A DNA stretch of 64,000 nucleotides from Dacryopinax spathularia (lineage: Eukaryota > Basidiomycota > Dacrymycetes > Dacrymycetales > Dacrymycetaceae). The position numbers and the translations under genes are program-made. Positions 59,607 to 64,000 of the stretch are shown in pieces. Location: NCBI GenBank assembly GCA_037974965.1, contig JBBPFI010000010.1:186001-250000 (forward strand). Direction: 5' to 3'. Numbering within the stretch: the stretch's first letter is position 1; the number at the start of each line of letters is the position of its first letter. The notes under the pieces are model-generated. The model was not told the origin of the DNA. It saw only the letters and a list, made by a program, of their open reading frames with translations, and did no database searches.

Positions 59607-62176
59607 TATTGAACCACGGCCCGGAGCATTGGCTGAAGAAAGAACATTGGCACGAGGTGAGCTTCGTAGGCCGTCGTTTCCCTCTCGAGGAGGCTGACGA
59701 ATATCTTGCGCGCTTGAGGAGGTGGGGTTGACGTTTGGTGCGCCGTCCTTTCATCCTCGTGGCCGTTGGGTAGACGACTGATTGCCTATTTCCCAGGCGA
59801 GGTTCAACGTCACCTGGGAAGCCATCAAGCGTGCCGGCCCGTACGTCCTCCCTCTGCTGACTTCTCTGATACTAACCTACCTATTCTAGGGGCCAGTACG
59901 ACGAAGACTACCTCACTTCCACGCCCTCCTCTGCACACTTCCCGCCTTCGGCCTCACCGCCTCCATATCAATGCATGAAGACGTCTGGTCTCGCTTCTCC
60001 GGTGGCTCTGGGGCGCCGACGTGGACGCTCACAGGCGTCGGACTCGACCTCGAACGACTCAAAGAGACCGGTGCGGCCTGCCTTGAAGGAATGCGGTACC
60101 CTGAGAGGAAAGAGGTCGATAGCGGGACTCGGCCGACAGGGTAGCAGAAGCCTGCCGCGGCTACTATTGCGTGCGTCTTTTTTGTCAGATATATGCGCAT
60201 ATATGTGGCGTATCGTCGATCATGTGCGCATATCGCACACATGTATGCAACATATCGTCGATTACATGCGCATACCTGCAACATACATGCGCGTCGGAGC
60301 ATGCTGACTATGCGATAGGACGCTGTTTCCAGCTGCCGGCACGTTTGCCCCTAAACTGAAGTTCCAGCGGGGCAAGGAGGAAGTACCTTTCTCGGAGCGT
60401 CGGACGCGCTCGTTGCCCGCCTCGGACATTTGCGAGCCGTCCTCGGGTGCAAGGTGCGGTCTCTTTTCCTTTGCCGCGCCACAAAATATATAGGCGGCTA
60501 ACGCAGTGTATCGTAGGTGATGAGCGAGCCCCACGGCGGGTACATCTCCCTTCCCCACCTGCACAGCTGGGTCTTCACGACCGATCTACACCTCCACTCC
60601 TTCCCGACCCCGCTCCGTTCCATGGCACTCGGCGAGGCTCATTCGCCAAGAGTTCTAGCCTACATACCCGATCGTTCCCGTTCCTACGCGACACACCGGC
60701 TACCGTCTGCACTCTGCTGGACGAGAAGGGCAACAAGTGTAGGAATGAAGAGAGTCCGGCAGGTGGGAAGTGTGTGTGGGAGCTGTATGGCGTGTGGGGG
60801 TGGGACGTACAGAAAAGGAGGCGGCCAGCCTCCGAGAGACGTATTATATGAAGCATCCCCAGATGCATAAGCAGGTGAGTGACTCTGCCTCGCCAAGCCA
60901 GCCGGCTCACGAAGAACAGGTGCATTGATATCGAGACTTCTACTTTCCCTTTGCGAAGCGACGGGCGGATAAGGTGCAGGCGATTGTAAGGAGGGAGGAG
61001 ATGGTCTTGTTGGAACCGATCCCTCGTGAGGTGCGTATCCCCTTCTTTCCTGTTCTCCATTACCGCGTTTCCTTCCACGCATTTCGCATTCTCTCATAAT
61101 CATCTGTATCGTCGCTAAATGAGCTCTGCTGAACGAACTCTGGTTTTGTCCATCATGGCCAGAAGAATACCCGACTACAGAACTTCGTATATGCGCCTCA
61201 TTGGTACGATCTGAACGCGCTGTTCAAGAAGGAGTTTGGGAACATGACTGTCAACATGCAAGGGCTATCAGGGGTGCGTCTTTATATTCCTTCCAGTCCT
61301 TCGGTCGACTCCTCTCCTCTCCCTTCATCCTTTCTTTCCTTCGCCGCTCCTTTCCATCGCTCCTTGATTGCCTTTGCCATCTTCCATCTTCCTTGTTGAA
61401 AGCTTACGTGAGTGGAACTAACAAACTCCGACACATGTTTGATGCTGACTCCACATCATATTCACAGGGAATGATCCTCCTGAAGACGCTCTACTTTGGC
61501 GAAAGCGGCCCAAGTGCTAACTACGCCCTTCAACCACGCACGTGGTCGACAGCGTGAAGAACGCAGGCGAGCCACCCATGGTCGTAGGCGAGTGTGGTGT
61601 GCCTATGGACCTGAAGTACGTTTCGCTTTGTGATTGTGCTATCGCTCGGAGAGCGCTGACCGATGATACAGTGCGGGCGAGGCATTCCAGACTGGGAGCT
61701 GGGCGTGACAAGTGCCAATGATGGACACTGTGATTTCTGGGTTGGATGCTGGTTTCACGTACGTCATTGCATTTTCGACCTCAATTTCTGTACCCTGTTC
61801 ACGGTCATTTTCCGCTGGTTCGGCGCTTCTCCCCATCTCTCCGCACTGGGCCATTCACTGAATACTGATGTCACCGCAGATTATGGAACTGCAAACCACA
61901 AAATGAGGACACGCACGGCAACGATTGGAACGGCGAAAACTTCTCCTTCTACAGGCTGTCTGCGCGTCTTTCGCGCGCCCCTCCATCATCGCAAGAAGGC
62001 TTAGCGCAAGTCAGCAGAAAGCCGGACGACGGCGGTCGGATCTTGAAGGCTGTCGTACGTCCGTACGCTGCCGAGGCTGCAGACGTACCATTGCGATACG
62101 GCTGGTACACGTGAACGAGTACCTTCGATCTCGTATACACATCCTCCTCCTCTACCGCAACTCCGTCGACCTCGAA
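59607..62176 (+). pseudogene. GH5_12 pseudogene copy B, arm 4
   Basis: Same as arm 2 copy B, with the arm 2 state of the CpG site. Confidence 0.9.
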
Positions 62177-64000
62177 TATTGAACCACGACCCGGAGCATT
62201 GGCTGAAGGGAGAACATTGGCACGAGGTGAGCTTCGCAGGCCGTTCTGTTCCACTCGAGGAGGCTGACGAATATCTTGCGCGCTTGAGGAGGTGGGGTTG
62301 ACGTTTGGTGTGCCGTCCTTTCTTCCTCGTGACCGTTGGGTAGACGACTGATTGCCCTATTTTCCAGTGAGGTTCAACGTCATTTGGAAGCGATCGAGCA
62401 TGCTGGCCCGTACGTCCTCCCCCTACTGTCTTCCCTGATACTAACCTACTTGTCCTAGGCGCCAGTACAACGAGTCTTACCTCACCTGCCTCACGCCCTC
62501 CTGTCCAAGTTCCCCGCCTACGGCCTGGCTGCCTTCATATCAATGTATCAAGAGGTCTGCTCCCATTTCTCCGGCGGCTCCGAAGTACCTGCATGGACGC
62601 TGACAGCCATCGCCCTCGACCTCGAACGACTCGAAGAGACTGGTGCGGCCTATCTTGAAGGAGTAATGTACCCTGGGCGAAAGGAGGTGGATGCAGGGAC
62701 TGGTCGAGGGGTTATCAGAAGGTTGCTGCTGCTACTATGGCGTGCGTCTTTTTTTTCATTCAACATATGCGCATATATGCGACATTTCGTCAATTGTATG
62801 TACACATATTCCCCAGATCGTCAATTTCTTGCGCATAAATGCAGCGTCCATGCGTGTCGTAACATGCTGACCATGCGATAGGACGCTGTTCAGGGTTGGC
62901 GACACGTTTGCCCCTTCAGCGAAGATCCAGCGGGAGGAAGTACGGGTTCAGCAGTTCCTGCAGGAGGCCTTTCTGGGAGCGTCGGACGCGCTCGTTACTC
63001 GCCTCGGACATCTGCCAGCCGTCATTGTGTTCCAGGTGCGGTCCTCTTCGTTCGCCGCGCTCCCAAAATGATGGAAGGCTGACCGTCTGTGTCGTAGATG
63101 ATGAACGAGCCCCAGGCCGGGTACATCTCCCTGCCCCACCTGCACAGCTGGGCCTGCACGACCGATCTACACCTCCACTCCTTCCCGACCCCACTCTAAT
63201 CAATGGCGCTCGGCACCCGCCACCCGCAAAGCGTAGCGTACTCCACTCACTCGTTTCGCTTCGCAACGCGGCACATCGGCTACCGATTATCGAACGAGAA
63301 AGGCATCAAATGCTGGAAAGAGGAGGGTCCGACAGCGAAAGGTGCGCGTGGGAGCTGCATGGCACTTCTCCAAGCATCCGAAGACGGCTCAGCCGGTTCG
63401 CGGTCGATTCTCTCCTAGGATGCAGTTGCGCTGACTTAAATTAGGTCGACTGGTATAAAGACTTCTATTTTCGGTATGCGAAGCAATAGGCGGACGTGGT
63501 GCAGGCGATCGCCGGGAAGGAGAAGATGGTATTCCTAGAGCCGATACTCGATCAGGTGCATATTCGCTTCTTTCCTTTCTTTGCCAGGCCCTTGTCTGTC
63601 TGTGACTACCTCACTGACTCTCCTATCATCTGCATCGTCTTGAATGAGCTTTGCTGACCGAACTCTAGTTCTGCTCGCTATGCCCAGAAGAATACCCACC
63701 ACACAACTTCCTATATGCGCCTCATCGGTACGACTTGGATGCGCTGTTCAAGAAGCAATCTTGCAACATTACTGTTAACATGCAGGGGTTATCGAGGGTG
63801 CGTCTTTTCATTCCTTCCGGTCCTTCTCTCGACTCCTCCCCTCTCCTTTCATCTTTCTTTCCTTCGCCACTCCCCTCTATCGCTGCTCGATTGCCCTTCT
63901 TCCTCATCGATTTTTTTGCGCGAGAGGAACTTACAAATTTCAAGGTTTGTTTGACACTAACTCCGTATGTTTACAAGGAATGTTCAATGTCAAAGCGCTC
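62177..64000 (+). pseudogene. GH5_12 pseudogene copy A (partial), arm 4
   Basis: Exon 2 into exon 9, cut by the end of the window. It carries the TAA in the TPLQSM block and the deletion after WELHG, as in arm 1 copy A. Confidence 0.88.

Larger units (their letters stand above)
27287..62794. repeat. Direct repeat of the whole inverted pair, period 17,854 bp
   Basis: 27287-44940 recurs as 45141-62794. Both arm-distinguishing bases are repeated with it: arms 1 and 3 share one state, arms 2 and 4 the other. So the pair was duplicated, or mis-assembled, as a unit. Confidence 0.9.
54105..64000. repeat. Palindrome arm 4 (runs off the window)
   Basis: Reverse complement of 26229-36124 (mirror 90229-x). 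Unlike arm 2 it is not interrupted, so it shows copy A intact through exons 4-9 and confirms that arm 1's copy A belongs to the duplicated block. Confidence 0.95.

Noticed and set aside
25665-64000. Array of a mobile element (terminal inverted repeats, transposase, reverse transcriptase)
   Set aside because: No transposase, RT or integrase motif and no target-site duplication seen; all of the sequence aligns to exons, introns and promoter of the GH5_12 gene.
25665-64000. Regularly spaced repeats as a CRISPR-like array
   Set aside because: Units are 2.5 kb gene copies in a eukaryotic genome, with no short repeat-spacer pattern.
1-64000. tRNA, rRNA or other structured RNA genes
   Set aside because: None recognised by eye; a covariance-model scan would be needed to exclude them.

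Overview
The window is nuclear DNA of a filamentous basidiomycete, most likely an Agaricomycete. The evidence is dense short GT-AG introns of about 45-60 nt with CTNAC-like branch points, about ten introns in some genes, CYP53-type P450s, a DUF6533 membrane protein and a fungal GH5_12 steryl/ceramide beta-glucosidase. Every gene model here was assembled by eye from splice signals and family motifs. Three models were fully spliced by hand and stay in frame throughout: the complete P450 (539 aa), the ribokinase (327 aa) and the glycosidase (782 aa).

Left part (1-23960), ordinary gene-dense chromosome: the 3' end of one CYP53-like P450 (+) and a complete tandem paralogue (+); a DUF6533 multi-pass membrane protein (-); a recyclin-type F-box/Sec10 protein (-); a ribokinase (+), divergent from recyclin across a 1 kb region that holds six copies of a degenerate 20-bp palindromic repeat; a calpain-type cysteine protease with a C-terminal ZZ zinc finger (-); ETF-ubiquinone oxidoreductase (-); a MaoC/hydratase-2 protein (-); and a complete GH5 subfamily 12 glycosidase (+). 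The last two share a 339-bp bidirectional promoter. Hydratase-2 and ETF-QO both belong to fatty acyl-CoA beta-oxidation and its electron outlet, and they sit next to each other on one strand.

Middle (23961-25664): an unrecognised, low-complexity, probably broken region.

Right part (25665-64000): almost 40 kb made only of degenerate copies of the neighbouring GH5_12 gene. Four copies (called A, B, C, D) lie head to tail, each joined by the same fusion of the middle of the last exon to exon 2. This four-copy array faces its own mirror image across a 126-bp spacer that resembles the GH5_12 promoter. The whole inverted pair then occurs a second time as a direct repeat with a period of 17,854 bp, separated by a 200-N assembly gap. 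Arms 1 and 3 look the same, as do arms 2 and 4. Between the two types I found only two base differences, both CpG transitions. The copies carry frameshifts, stops and deletions, so they are pseudogenes, but the symmetry of the array is nearly perfect. Each array head carries a strong G-quadruplex-type tract, and the copies keep an intron rich in TATATGCGCATATA-like palindromes.

The most remarkable object is this palindromic, higher-order GH5_12 pseudogene array next to an intact parent gene. It could be a source of hairpin RNA against the parent gene, a recombination hotspot, or in part an assembly artefact. The gap and the near-identity of the arms mean the copy number must be treated with caution.
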